From Phymorhynchus buccinoides (lineage: Eukaryota; Mollusca; Gastropoda; Neogastropoda; Raphitomidae), in contig CM065703.1 in assembly GCA_017654935.2 (NCBI GenBank), forward strand, positions 46,232,740 to 46,296,739: a stretch of DNA of 64,000 nt, written 5' to 3'. This document shows, piece by piece, positions 12,802-24,100 of this stretch. The notes under the pieces were generated by a model. The model made no database searches and was not told the DNA's origin. It was given only the letters and a program-made list of their open reading frames with translations. Within the stretch, counting starts at the first letter, position 1; the number at the start of each line of letters is the position of its first letter. The position numbers and the translations under genes are program-made.

Positions 12802-13803
12802 GTGGCGAACAGACGCGCCATTTCAGCAGAAGAACGGTCAACGGTCGTTACCACGGCAGCCGTTGCTACGGCAACACGCGCACACGAAAATAGGTCACAT
12901 GAAGAGCAACGCAAAGAAGTCCATGAGGAGAAGTCTGAAAAAGTCCACAAGTCAGAAGACCATAAGGAGAAGTCTGAACAAATCCGTAAAGAGAAATCTG
13001 AAACCGTTAATAAAGAAAAGATTGAGGAAACACAGAAAGAGAAGTCTGAGAAAGATCATAAGGAAAAGGATCAAATGAAGCGTGAAGAGATTGTTGAAGA
13101 ATCAACCACTGTGGCTGCTGTTACTGCAGTAGCGGTGAACGAATCGTCCGCGGAAGACAGAACCGAAAAGAAAGAGAAGAAGAAGAAAGAGAAACACAGA
13201 GAAGACCGGTCAGAGAAGGAAGAAAGAAAGAAAGAGGAGAAACACAAGTCCAAAAGGAAGCACAAGGAAAAGATAAGCAACGAAGAAGAAACAGCGCTGA
13301 TCACTGAATCCGTGAGCGAGTCGGTCAAAGAGGAGGAAAAATCTGAAGAGAAGGAGAAATCGAGCAAGAAAAGTAAATCGCAGAGAAGCAAATCCGAAAG
13401 AACCTCGTCTAAATCATCGACGAAGGAAACGAGCTTCATCGAACAAGTCGTGGATAAAATTGAAGATACGGAATCGCCCCAAACTCCAGAGGCTCCAGAA
13501 ATAGAAGCTGCAGAAGAGCCGGAACCAGAAGCCACTGCAGCTCCTGCAGCCCCAGCTGCAGCAGCCCCGAAGCCGAAAAGATCCAAATCGCGAGCGAAGT
13601 CTGCGAAGAAAGAGAAGAAGACGAAAGAGGAGCAAGACCAAAGCACGATCGCCGCTTTGGAGAAACTGGCGGACAAGAACTTGAAGAGTCTGCTGGGGGA
13701 CGATGATGGTGGTGACGACGATGACGATGACGAAGAGGCTCTGGCGGTGTTGAACAATCCGGAATTCCAGGCTCAGCTGGATGACTTTCTTCGCACCACG
13801 TGA
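12802..13803 (+). CDS. Terminal exon, highly charged Lys/Glu-rich protein with acidic tail
   Basis: Acceptor TGTTGGGCACAG at 12801, then 333 codons in phase 0 to a TGA at 13801-13803. The first half is almost entirely Lys, Glu, Ser, Arg and His (for example EKKEKKKKEKHREDRSEKEE), suggesting a long charged helix or coiled coil. A Pro/Ala stretch follows, then KPKRSKSRAKSAKKEKK, a possible nuclear localisation signal. The last part has an Asp run (GDDDGGDDDDDDEE) before a short hydrophobic/amphipathic end, ALAVLNNPEFQAQLDDFLRT. Third positions and the absence of stops over 1 kb support real coding. Function unknown. The GTG at the first codon is spliced-in valine, not a start; the start codon lies upstream. 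Confidence 0.75.
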   Translation: MANRRAISAEERSTVVTTAAVATATRAHENRSHEEQRKEVHEEKSEKVHKSEDHKEKSEQIRKEKSETVNKEKIEETQKEKSEKDHKEKDQMKREEIVEESTTVAAVTAVAVNESSAEDRTEKKEKKKKEKHREDRSEKEERKKEEKHKSKRKHKEKISNEEETALITESVSESVKEEEKSEEKEKSSKKSKSQRSKSERTSSKSSTKETSFIEQVVDKIEDTESPQTPEAPEIEAAEEPEPEATAAPAAPAAAAPKPKRSKSRAKSAKKEKKTKEEQDQSTIAALEKLADKNLKSLLGDDDGGDDDDDDEEALAVLNNPEFQAQLDDFLRTT

Positions 13804-14518
13804 TGGAACAGATATGGCTGTGCAGTCGGGTTTCAGAACCCAGGTGTTGTTTGTGTTGGTGTGTGCTTACGAAAATGGTGTGCAATTTTCTTCATACAGT
13901 TTGAAAAGGATTGAGCTTGCCTGTTCGTTCAGTTATTCTGTCTTTCGGTGTTCATCTGTGGTTTGTCTGCATTTCTTTGTTGTTGTTTTCCCCCTTTGAC
14001 ACCCCGTGTGTGCATCTCTCTTTCTGACTCTCTCTCTCTCTCTTCTTTTCGTCTGCCGTTTTGTTTTCTGTTTTTGTACAGTGCATCGTGCAGGCATCAG
14101 AAAAGTCTGAAGTCCAATCCTCTGAAAACTGCGGTAAAAGGGCCATCAAGGCCCCAGACTAAAGAGAGACAACACTGAAATCAGTTCTGAACACCGCCAA
14201 AAAGGCTTGATACAGTGAGAAATCTCTTTAAAATGCTATTTAATACAAAGGATAACACTCAATAATATAAAAAAAAAAGGCAAAACCTCTGACAAGAGAA
14301 GCCAATCCTGTGTCAGAAATTCTTAATCCTCTGATAATTCTGATGCCTGATCATGACATAACTAGTCGTTGTACAGAAACCATTTTCTGCACTATACCAG
14401 TCACATGAAGTTAAGTTAAGGATCACATTACGAACTGCTTGGATCTTTCCAGTGGTGTCAATGGGTTCAATGTGTATTAGACTTCAGTTGAGAGGTAAAG
14501 ACAATGGAAGGAAAGGGA
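13804..14518 (+). other. Probable 3'UTR of the Lys/Glu-rich gene and flank
   Basis: Non-coding sequence follows the stop at 13803. I saw no clear AATAAA close by, so the 3' end is not placed. Confidence 0.4.
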
Positions 14519-14560
14519 TGTGTGTGTGTGTGTGTGTGTGGGGGGGTGCGTGTATGTGTC

Positions 14561-14657
<97 letters not shown>

Positions 14658-14672
14658 GAGAGAGAGAGAGAG
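14519..14672. repeat. (GT)n(GA)n microsatellite
   Basis: GT repeats to about 14602, then GA repeats to 14672. Confidence 0.95.
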
Positions 14673-14921
14673 TCTTGTCATTACCATCAAGACAGACATT
14701 TGTAAAGCCTTAATCAAGTTAATGTCAAACATCAAAACATTAATTTCAAATCCTTTGTGTCATTACCATCAATGAGTATATTGTGTCTGTATGTGTGGTG
14801 TGTATGCGTCTGCACGTGAGTTGTGTGCGTTCAAGTGTTGGTGTGTGTATACAGGGGATTTGAAAGCTCATGGCGATACACTTACTATTGCTGTTTGTGA
14901 TATCACTTTAATTTCTCCCCT

Positions 14922-15066
14922 GAAGTCGTAGTGTGGCTGCCAGGGTCATCAAAAACGGTCACACACACGTAATGTTCTCATCCCTAGCTGATGCATTTGT
15001 ACCTGATAGTGTTCAAGTGCTTCGGCTGTTGGGATGATCCCTGGAGTCTTTTAGCCAGGGTAGCTC
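14922..15066 (+). mobile_element. SINE-like repeat S1 (copy 1)
   Basis: Family defined by CTGAAGTCGTAGTGTGGCTG, ACGTAATGTTCTCATCCCTA, TTCGGCTGTTGGGATGATCC and a 3' end TGGAGTCTTTTAGCCAGGG followed by an A/C-rich tail. Other copies: 18692-18850, 52289-52412, 63328-63485, and a divergent one at 61012-61160. No coding capacity. Confidence 0.75.
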
Positions 15067-15764
15067 AACAACGTTTTTCCTTTTCGTTCCATTGTCTATA
15101 ACTCTAATACTTTACAATTGTTATGTACATAAATTATCATTCAACCATAACGTCAACTAATCCGTCCCCGTTCTGTCACTTGTGATGACATTTTGACATT
15201 ATTTTCAAAACTTACATAATCGAGGAAAAACAACAAAGGTGTGTAAATACAAATACATTCTTATAATATTATATATCAGAAAGCATAATGTTGGCTTGTT
15301 CAATTTTAGAATGCCCGAGTCTAGGCTTCACTGCTGCAAGCCGAGAATGTATCAATTGTTATGTAAGAAGGGATTTTACATAATAATGTTGACTTTGGTG
15401 TCCGCAGACTTGCCTAATATTGAAACTGCAATTTTACGTGTTTCCGCGTACGCTTATCCCAACTGCTTATTTCTGACTTTCTTTCACTTATTTGCGTATA
15501 AGCAAACAATGTGTCTGCGTGTAATGTGCGCAAAGCCTTACTCTTTATTCAAATTTCAGTTTTGTTGTTGTCTGAGGTGTTTGAGTCAACAACTTCCTTC
15601 AATACAAAAAATATATATGTGGAAGTGGTAACATTCTGATGTGTGTGATTTTTAAAAAATTATTGATTACGACTTGAAGCAACTAGTAATAATAACAGAT
15701 TATCATAGTTTAACAAAAAACGTGCTTTCTTAAATCGACTTCTCGTTGACCCATTTTATCATTT
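15067..15764. other. AT-rich non-coding stretch
   Basis: No supported feature. The 130-codon open frame at 15239-15631 lacks splice context, codon bias or domain features. Confidence 0.5.
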
Positions 15765-16003
15765 AAAGACACACGGACCCAGCACGATTAAGTCCCTTGG
15801 TTTTTTTCTGGGTCGGTGTGGCCCACATACAGACTTTCCTCATAATTATACGATCGAGGCTGCTCTTTAAAGTGATGTCTCGTTTTCGTGCATGAGGAAA
15901 TTTGTATGGGAGCCACACTTGATCGAAATAAGATTTCTTACCAGCGAGAGAGGGAAACACGTGAAACCCGTGATTTTCATTCACGGACCTGGTGGGTCTT
16001 TAA
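15765..16003. mobile_element. Short TTTAAAGAC inverted-terminus MITE
   Basis: Ends TTTAAAGACACACGGACCCAG and CTGGTGGGTCTTTAA form imperfect terminal inverted repeats about 240 bp apart. The right part is also present at 4385-4470. Confidence 0.55.
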
Positions 16004-16319
16004 CAGTTTTGCTTTACTTAAAACCAACACATAAAAGATAAACAAAGAATGTTCCACTTAATTCCATGGTTCATACATAGCCCTTATGTACCACTAGCTT
16101 AGCTATGTGCTGACATGTAGTTGTGAACAAACTTCAATAGGATTTAGTGCAATGTTCTGATATCAGGCAAGATACCATCTTTCACATTACTTCTTTTTCT
16201 TATTCGTTGATTGCTCAGTTTCTTGTCATTATGAGCGCAGATGCGCCATGCTGCTGTTATGCGCCTAAGAAATAGGGTTAGGCTGGAGAAAATCTTTGTA
16301 AAGAGTTTCTAGAACAAAG

Positions 16320-16450
16320 GCAGGAAAATGGACCAGTAAGGCAGAAAGATGATGGATGACAGTAAGCCAAGGGAAAAGGCAGAGTCAAAGAGGAAGCTAC
16401 AAGCACCTTCCAGAACATGGGGGAACTATTTGTACAAAACTCCCAGGGAG
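16320..16450. mobile_element. Dispersed repeat D1 fragment
   Basis: Contains CAGAAAGATGATGGATGACA, a GGAAAAGGCAGAGTCAAAGA core and GGGGGAACTATTTGTACAAA. It is shared in either orientation with 7590-7745, 40780-40910, 56800-56900, 59015-59165 and 63070-63225. Confidence 0.65.
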
Positions 16451-17109
16451 AATCCTTCGCATTTTGAAGTCATCAGTGCTGTGACATAAATAAAGAAAAT
16501 GTTATTTTCTTCCTATTAAAAAACCCACCCAAGGCCTGTTTTGAAGCAACAAAACTTTGTGTAATATTTAATTATTTTCAGAATACTTGGCAGGAATACT
16601 TTTATATGCAGATACAAGCCTATTTACTTATAATCTTGCAATAGAGATCAACTTCTATTTGGACTTTACATCCCCTTTAATGTTGACAAATATCATAACA
16701 AAAAATTATATACGTTTGAAACTGAAGATTTTCTCAGTTGGTTGTGTTCGTTTTGCATTGCTACATCAGTATTTCTTGAAGGGAAGGGAAGGGGGGGGGG
16801 GGGGGGGGGCACATTTGTGTATTAGACAAGTTGTCTGTGATAGCAATTTTGTCTCTTTTATGACGAACAAGCTTTGACGAAAATATATGATGAATATGTA
16901 CGAGTTGTGATCTCTCATTACGTTCACGTCGGACATGAGTGAATAAAATCTGATCATCATCATCGACATGTTGTGGTTTGTCATAAAACTAGTCAAGTTA
17001 TACCATCAATAGGAATAATTGGATGCTTTTGGAGCGTGAGGACAATGTGCTGTGCTGTTGTTTGTGTGTGTGTGTGTGTGTTTCTGGTTATGTGTCTGTG
17101 TTAAATGTG
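16451..17109. other. AT-rich non-coding stretch with a G-run
   Basis: No gene supported. A G-run lies at 16790-16809 and a short GT tract near 17062. Confidence 0.5.
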
Positions 17110-17651
17110 GACCCTGACGGATGAGTTTTTGCAAGAAACACATCGAGATCACCATGAACAACACCATTTACAGAGATCGCAACACTGACTTTGCTCTGGT
17201 TTCCTGGAAATCAAACCGTCAAATCGGCGATTTATCCTTGGCGGAGGTGCTGGAAGTCAAATTCTTTCACTGAAAGAGAAGGCGTGTGTCGTCTCTTTTG
17301 TAATGGCGACCAAATTGTTTGCACAACTTTTTTGCAATTCAAGCCTTTTTATTTATCTTAAAAAAAAAATTGTATGCAGTTTATCTAAAAGAGTTTCGCT
17401 CACAATAAAGAAAATAGCTTCAATTTTTTTTTTACAGCACTACAAAAAAGAAAAAGCTTAAACCACAATGGGTTTGGCCCCCACCCACCCCATCCATGGC
17501 TTCTCTCTCCGGCACCTCCGCCAAGGAGGAATCGCCGTTTAGACAGTTTGATTTCTAGGAAACCAGAGCAAAGCGATTGTTCCGATCTTTGAAAAGGCTG
17601 TCTTTCTGGTGAACTCAACGTGTTCCTTGCAAAAACTCATCCATCAGGGTC
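17110..17651. mobile_element. Fold-back element with about 165-bp arms
   Basis: The left arm (17110-17275, starting GACCCTGACGGATGAGTTTT) and the right arm (about 17495-17651, ending AACTCATCCATCAGGGTC) are inverse complements with moderate divergence. The AT-rich loop is about 220 bp. No coding capacity seen. Confidence 0.75.
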
Positions 17652-17689
17652 TACCTTTAAGAGAGAGAGAGAGAGAGAGACATAGTGTA

Positions 17690-18075
17690 TTTGGTATTTG
17701 GTATTGGTAATTAGTACTTTATAGTCACCTAGGCGTCTGTGAAATTCGGGTTGCTCCCATCTGGAGAGCGCATTGCAGCCAGAGGCACGCCACCTGTTTA
17801 TATATTTTTTATTTGCATGCAATTTTTGTGAGACTGTTGAGAAAGAAAACGTGTGGTGGTAAATTTTGACCAAATGACAACTTTTTCGTTGCCACTGGGT
17901 TTAACGTGTGCTAAGTGCATGGGCACATGGGACCTCGGTTTATCGTCTCATCCAAAAAGACTCCACGTTCAGACAGTAAGGCCTAGTGCAAAGTGAGAGG
18001 AAAAATCCCCTGTGCCCAGGTTCGAACTTGGCTTTATTGTATACGAGGCGAAAGCGTTACCTCTGTGCCTCTCTC
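17690..18075 (-). mobile_element. Divergent tRNA-derived SINE (family T1), minus orientation
   Basis: Shares TTTGGTATT, GTCTGTGAAATTCGGG, CTGGAGAGCGC and CTCCACGTTCAGACAGTAAG with the copy at 23345-23800. At its right end the complement carries a B-box-like CCAAGTTCGAACCTGG. Confidence 0.65.
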
Positions 18076-18691
18076 TGTGTGTGCGTTTCTTTAAAATCTC
18101 AACAGCAGTGCAGTGTCCCCTCTGCTGGTTGCCTCTTAAAGACCTGACATAGATTTGCTCCCCTTGGACTGCTGGTTTGGGATTCTGTGACCTGACAAAC
18201 CAGGGTGTGGCTGCGAGTTGGGATTCAGAATGAGCGGCGTGGGAGCAACGCCACTGTCCAGCCCAGAAGATGGGACAACTAAAAAAATGTTTTAACAAAT
18301 AAAAGAAGGGGGAGACAGGAGATAAATGACAACTTTAAAAAGAGAGGGAGATGTTTCAATTCAAGTCCCCCCCACCCCCTCCCAGCACATGTCAGGTTCA
18401 ATGAATCACAGCCTCTTATTGACAATCCAATCAATCTCTTATGAATATGCACACACAATTCGGCTCCATTGCAATCGTTTATTAACATTTTCTCCAATAA
18501 ATTTAAATTTATAAAAACGACCAGTTTGATCATAGCAGTAAGAAAAGATACCGATAGAGTATTCTTAGTGAGTGTGTAAAATTATAAATCACCAGTATAC
18601 TGTACTTCTTGCGCTCTACGAATGGATGCTCACGCAATCTCAAACTCTCTCTCCAACTCCAGCTAACGTTAATCATCTCTATATTTTTTTC

Positions 18692-18850
18692 CTCCTAAGT
18701 CGGAGTGTGGCTGCCCACATGGCGGGGTAATAAAAAAACCGGTCACATGCGTAATGTTCTCATCCTTAGCTGGTGCATTTGTACCATAATATGTAATTGC
18801 TTCGGCTGTTGGGATGATCCCTGGAGTCTTTAAGCCAGGGAAAAACAACA
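18692..18850 (+). mobile_element. SINE-like repeat S1 (copy 2)
   Basis: Same landmarks as at 14922: AAGTCGGAGTGTGGCTGCCC near the start and GGAGTCTTTAAGCCAGGG at the end. Confidence 0.75.
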
Positions 18851-18958
18851 TCTCTATATTTCATTTCATATTCCTGAAAACCCATTTTAACCAAAAAAAT
18901 TAGGTACCCGGTAATAATCTTCATGGTGCTTAGGTAGTACTTACGAGATGGTCAATAT

Positions 18959-19203
18959 TTAACCCTTTCACCGCCAACGTCGCATTTTAGCACCACAATG
19001 GTTTAACACCCATGTCACTAAAAGGCATCCAATCCAGACCTGTTATCCAAAGACCCTATTTTCTTAATTTTGGGAGGTAAGGTTAGGCCTAATGTTATGC
19101 ATGTTACAGAGGAATTCGCAATATTGCAGAATATTTTTTTTCTCTACCCAGTTAGCTAAATGGTATTTTTTGGCTGAAAAATGGCTGGCAGCGAAAGGGT
19201 TAA
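18959..19203. mobile_element. piggyBac-like MITE, TTAACCCTTTCACCGCC subfamily (copy 1)
   Basis: TTAACCCTTTCACCGCC at the left and GGCAGCGAAAGGGTTAA at the right: TTAA target sites plus inverted termini. An inverted relative is at 58325-58559, with the internal ACACCCATGTCACTAAAAGG shared. Confidence 0.82.
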
Positions 19204-19549
19204 AAAGATTAGATTTTCAGACTTTACAAAGGAAACATTCGGTCTTAAATTGGAGAGGTCTTCTTATAATGGAGGTCAGATTACTTTGATACATAAATTA
19301 TAGTAACATACATTACATCCGTGCCAAAACAAATCAGTCTTACATGAGAGGAGATCTTTTAACGGAGGATCTTATAATAGAGGTTCGACTGTATAATTAT
19401 ACTCTTTGTTCAAAATAAGATGGATGAAAACAAATCTCTAATTAAATAAAATAAGTGTACATTATACAAGATAATTCTATAAACCTGAACCAACATGCTT
19501 GTCAGAAAACGTATCCCATACAAAACCCAGATAACAAGGACAAAACATA

Positions 19550-20125
19550 CAGGGCTCCCAGGGACCCCCATTTGGGGGTCTTTGAAGGTCAAAAATTCTA
19601 AAGGACCTTCTGAAAGAATGCGCAGGGGGTCCCAGGGATGCACAAGAAATTTTATTTCTAGCATTCGCAATGCCACTGGGACCCTCTATCCCGCCTCTAT
19701 GACCCTCTATCCTGCCTCTATGACCCTCTATCCTGCCTCTAGGACCCTCTATCCCGCCTCTAGGACCCTCTATCCTGCCACTGGGCCCCTCTATCCTGCC
19801 ACTGGGACCCTCTATCCTGCCTCTAGGACCCTCTATCCTGCCACTGGGACCCTCTATCCTGCCTCTAGGACCCTCTATCCTGCCACTGGGCCCCTCTATC
19901 CTGCCACTGGGACCCTCTATCCCGCCTCTAGGACCCTCTATCCTGCCACTGGGACCCTCTATCCTGCCTCTAGGACCCTCTATCCTGCCTCTAGGACCCT
20001 CTATCCTGCCTCTAGGACCCTCTATCCTGCCTCTAGGACCCTCTATCCTGCCTCTAGGACCCTCTATATCTGTAGGTGAAGGAGTCCCTGGGACCCCTTG
20101 TTTTGCGGGACGATTGGGAGCCCTG
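19550..20125. mobile_element. TIR element CAGGGCTCCCA with an internal 21-bp VNTR
   Basis: Terminal inverted repeats CAGGGCTCCCA/TGGGAGCCCTG, flanked on both sides by ACATA. The internal 21-bp unit GACCCTCTATCCTGCCTCTA(G) is repeated about 19 times at 19676-20070. The open frames in both directions come from the 21-bp period. A copy of the same element at 51868-52083 carries only about two units. It lies downstream of the BZW stop codon and could fall in the 3'UTR; a minus-strand AATAAA is at 19657-19652. Confidence 0.8.
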
Positions 20126-20357
20126 ACATAACACCTCCACTGGAACAAAAATGTTAATAAAACAGAAAAAAAACCCCACACAACACAGTGTTTTGAGATA
20201 ATAAATGTGCAGAGTTTTAAAGAAAAAAAGTAGATTTTTTTAATCTCGTTGACGGCAGAACGAATGCCGAATCATCATCAGCGTCAGCAGCAGGTGGCGC
20301 CACTGTTCAGCGACCTTTCTTCAACAGCTGCCTCAGCTACAGATGTTGGCTGGCTCT

Positions 20358-20392
20358 CTAGTCTTCCTCCTCTTCCTCCTCCTCCTCTGACT
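20358..20392 (-). CDS. BZW1: BZW coding exon 12 (terminal)
   Basis: Acceptor TATGTTCCACAG, then AG completing a Glu codon, TCA, eight Glu codons, GAC and TAG (20360-20358). The acidic tail [11 protein letters not shown] replaces the ESESEGEEN-type tail of vertebrate BZW. The preceding intron is about 4.1 kb and full of transposons. Confidence 0.85.
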
Positions 20393-21105
20393 CTGTGGAA
20401 CATACACACACAGCCACATCACAATACAGATATGGTCATAAAAAAACCCCATTACAGGCTTTGTTTCGGGGATCAGTTTTTGTACCAATTTTTGCTGTTA
20501 ATTAATTTGCATGTCTTCATTTTTGTTATGTAACTTCTTAAACATTTGCCTACCAAAATGATTACAGTTCAAAATTAATGATCTTATTTCAACGGAAATA
20601 TTTTGTTTTTGAAATTTATTGTAGCAATTACGAAAAATAAATAAGTTTATAAATTATATTGATTTTACTATATGATTAATAATACCTTTAATATTGTTCA
20701 TCATTATATTACTTGGTTTAAATGCAGTCTCCATCTGGTCAATCAATACAACTATGATGTTAATTCTTAAGGAGCACGGTATAAGCTTCGAGCTTGTTGC
20801 TGCTCTAATTGTCCTTCTGTTTCAAATGAATAAAGATTTGTTTAAACCCCCCAACCCCCCAAAAAAAACCCAACCCCAGCCACATTCAAGTATTTACCTC
20901 CAGTCTGTGTATGTCATGGGGAAATTTGTAATCTGGGGAAATTCGAATTATTTTTTTTACATCTAGCCCTCAAACAAACATGCAAGAAAATCAATATATT
21001 CAACACAAAAATAATGAAGCATGCAAAAATAATCATCGAACAATTATCCAAGAAGAAGAAAAAATAGATGTGATCTCCCTCCTCCTCACACAAAAGGGGG
21101 GGGGG

Positions 21106-21146
<41 letters not shown>

Positions 21147-24100
21147 TTATGCGTGAATGTATTGGTAGAAAAAGATTAAAATGAGAAAGGACTTACAGTG
21201 GGACACAAACAATACAGACCTGTTTACCTTGCTCTTTTCCAGTAGCATTCTACTCAATTTGGACCTCTACTACTCTTCAAAATTGAAAATAATGCTCTAA
21301 TTACTCATTTTTAGTGAACATTGTTTGATGGTTTAATGAATAAAACTACACATTTTGCACCAAAACTACTCATTTCAGCTATCCAGACTACTCAAGACTT
21401 GTGTGGTAAACAGGTCTGACAATGAGTAATGAACAATGAATACAGGCAAGTGTACAAGATTTCAAGTGTTTTCTCTCTCTCTTTCTCTTTGTCAAGATTT
21501 TCATTTGCATTGGCCACTGCAACTAGGGTTATTAACGCCCTTGACAGTGAAGAGTTAACCCCTTGTTGGTCAGTATTCAAAAGGGCATTCACTCTTGCAA
21601 AAGGCAGCCATTCAGTGGCCTCAAATAGGGTTATTGGCAAGAGTTAATCCCTTGTTTGGTCAGTACTCAAGCATCTACCAAGGGCATTCACTCTTGCAAA
21701 AGGTGGTCATTGCAGTGACCAATAGCATGTAGTCACTTGTTTGGAAATTTTCTAAGTTTGGAAAATTCGGAAATTTCCCAAAAACAATCGTTAATTCTAA
21801 AATTTTCAAGTAAAATTCGGAATTTTCCTGGATTCCAGAATTTCCCGTGACATGTACACAATTTTCTTAACAGATGGACAGAAATTCTCTACTTGGGCAA
21901 GTTAGTTGTTTATTTGCAGTATTCACAAAGAATTTTTTAAAAATAAAAATAACAAGGGCGTCGCCGAGCGGCAGACATGTCCGTCACCAGCAATGCCACG
22001 CACTTGCGACACCCCGTAGAGTGTCACATCCTGACACAAAATTGGAAGGGATTCTGTCTTCTAGTTCACGAGATACAGCTTGAAGAAGAAACATATAGCG
22101 CAAAGAAGGAAATTTCGGTTTTCAAGGTCACACTTCAAGGTCAAGGTCAGCATGGTGATAATTTATGCTCGGATGTTTTCTTCTCTAGGGTATACAGTAC
22201 CACACACAATCTGAAGCGCTTCTGTCAAGTACCAATGTGGAAAATATGGCTTAAAACCCAATGTGTAGACCCCTACCACTTTCAAGGCCTACGGATCGCC
22301 CGGACCGTGACCTTGACCTTGATCGGTATGCCACCATCAGAACGGGCATAAGCCAAAGTACCTTCATGCCAAATTTGAAGACTCTAACACTAACAGTGTG
22401 GAAGTTATGGCCCCTGAAAGATTTTCGGTTTTCAAGGTCATACGCCAAGGTCAAGGTCACGACGGCAATATGGTTTGCGCGGATGCCTTCCTCTCATGGT
22501 GACACACCAGCACACACAATTTGACGTGATTCTGTCAACCCGTTCGAAAGATATCCTTGGGACAGACAGAAGGAGAAAAAAATGACCCTCCGATTTTCAG
22601 GCTCCAGCGATCTTTTTGACCTTGACCTTGATCGGTATGCCATCATCAGAACGGGCATAAGCCAAACCACCTTCATACCAAGTTTCAACATACTATGTTG
22701 ATCGGTGCCCGAGATATGGCTAAAAATAGATTTTCGGTTTTCAAGGTCGTACGTCAAGGTCAAGGTCACGACAGCAAAATGGTTTGCGCCGATCTCTTCC
22801 TATTAAGGAGGCACACCTTCACACAAAATTTGACGCGATTCGGTCAAGCGGTTCGGGAGATATCCTTGGGACAGACAGAAACCCCCCCCAAAAAAAACCC
22901 AAACAAACAAAAATACAAACCAGCCCATCGCAATAGTCCGTCTTGGTGACGGACTAAAAATAAATGGAAATTGGGAATTGTAAAATGTAAGTAGCCCTTT
23001 TCAAACTGTCTGAATGAAAAATTTTGTTCAATGTAAAGGGAAACGACTCTAGAAGATGAGTAGCGTTTTTAAAGTAACAAGGTGAAAAATGCACAAAAAC
23101 TACTACTGTACTAGAAACACAGCATTACTCCCTCGTGCCTCCATATCTGAAAACCTGAACTTTCAAAACAAAACAATGTTACTTTTATTTGTAAATTTGC
23201 ACTTTAAAAAAATGATATTAACAGCTTTACATTCTACCGTATTTCACGGACTGGTACAAGACGCACCTGGTTATAAGGTGCGTCCCCCAAATTGTACACA
23301 AAATAAAGATTTTGTTATTATATGTTCTTACTGAGTTACTCATTTTTGAGTCATATTATATTTGGTATTTGGTATATTCTAGTCACAGAGACTTATCTCT
23401 GTGAAATTTGGGCTGCTCTCCCCCGGAGAGCGCGTCGCCGCATGTGCAGCGCCTGCCCAATTAAAAAATTGAGGGGAGGCCACAGGGTAAGGAGGGGGTG
23501 TGGTCACACTTGGTGGAAAACCTAGCTATCAATTTGGCCATACCAGGCAGCGGGATTTCTCCCTGCTCTTACCGACTTTCAACTGCCGTGGGATTTTTAC
23601 GTGCGTAAAGCGCACGGGTCAGACTAGCTTTAAGTCCCCATCCGAAGGACTCGACGTTCAGTTCGATTTTCCTGTCAAACTAGAAAGAAAGGGCGAGGAG
23701 GCCGGGATTCAAACCCGGGTCACTCATGCTGCAGTCACGCGTTACATTTGGCAGGCGAACGTCTTAACCACTCTGCCACCTTTCTCCCTAAGGCTCAGTG
23801 GTCTTGGTCTGGGGAAAGTATCGCCTTATAAAGTATGGTATATCGTTTTCTAAGCAGCGCCCCTCACCCTCCCCTTTACTGTGGCTTTTTTCATTGCCAT
23901 TGCGGATTTTTAGCCCCTTCACTGCCGGCGGCCCTCGTGTGTCATGTCATTGATGATGTCATCACTTTTGATGGCACAGTCCTGGAATACAGTGTTTTTG
24001 CCATTGACAGGTCAGGAAAGATATATCCAGGGTTCGCACACATCTGTGTCAAAAAAATTCAAGGACTATTCCAGGACGTTACAAGGACCCTGTACAAACC

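Noticed and set aside
13071..13885. Long minus-strand ORFs opposite the Lys/Glu-rich exon
   Set aside because: Shadow frames: Ser/Phe/Leu-rich complements of a Lys/Glu/Asp-rich exon.
23690..23790. A tRNA gene on the minus strand
   Set aside because: A- and B-box-like motifs are present but the sequence continues into a SINE body, and copies recur in the window.
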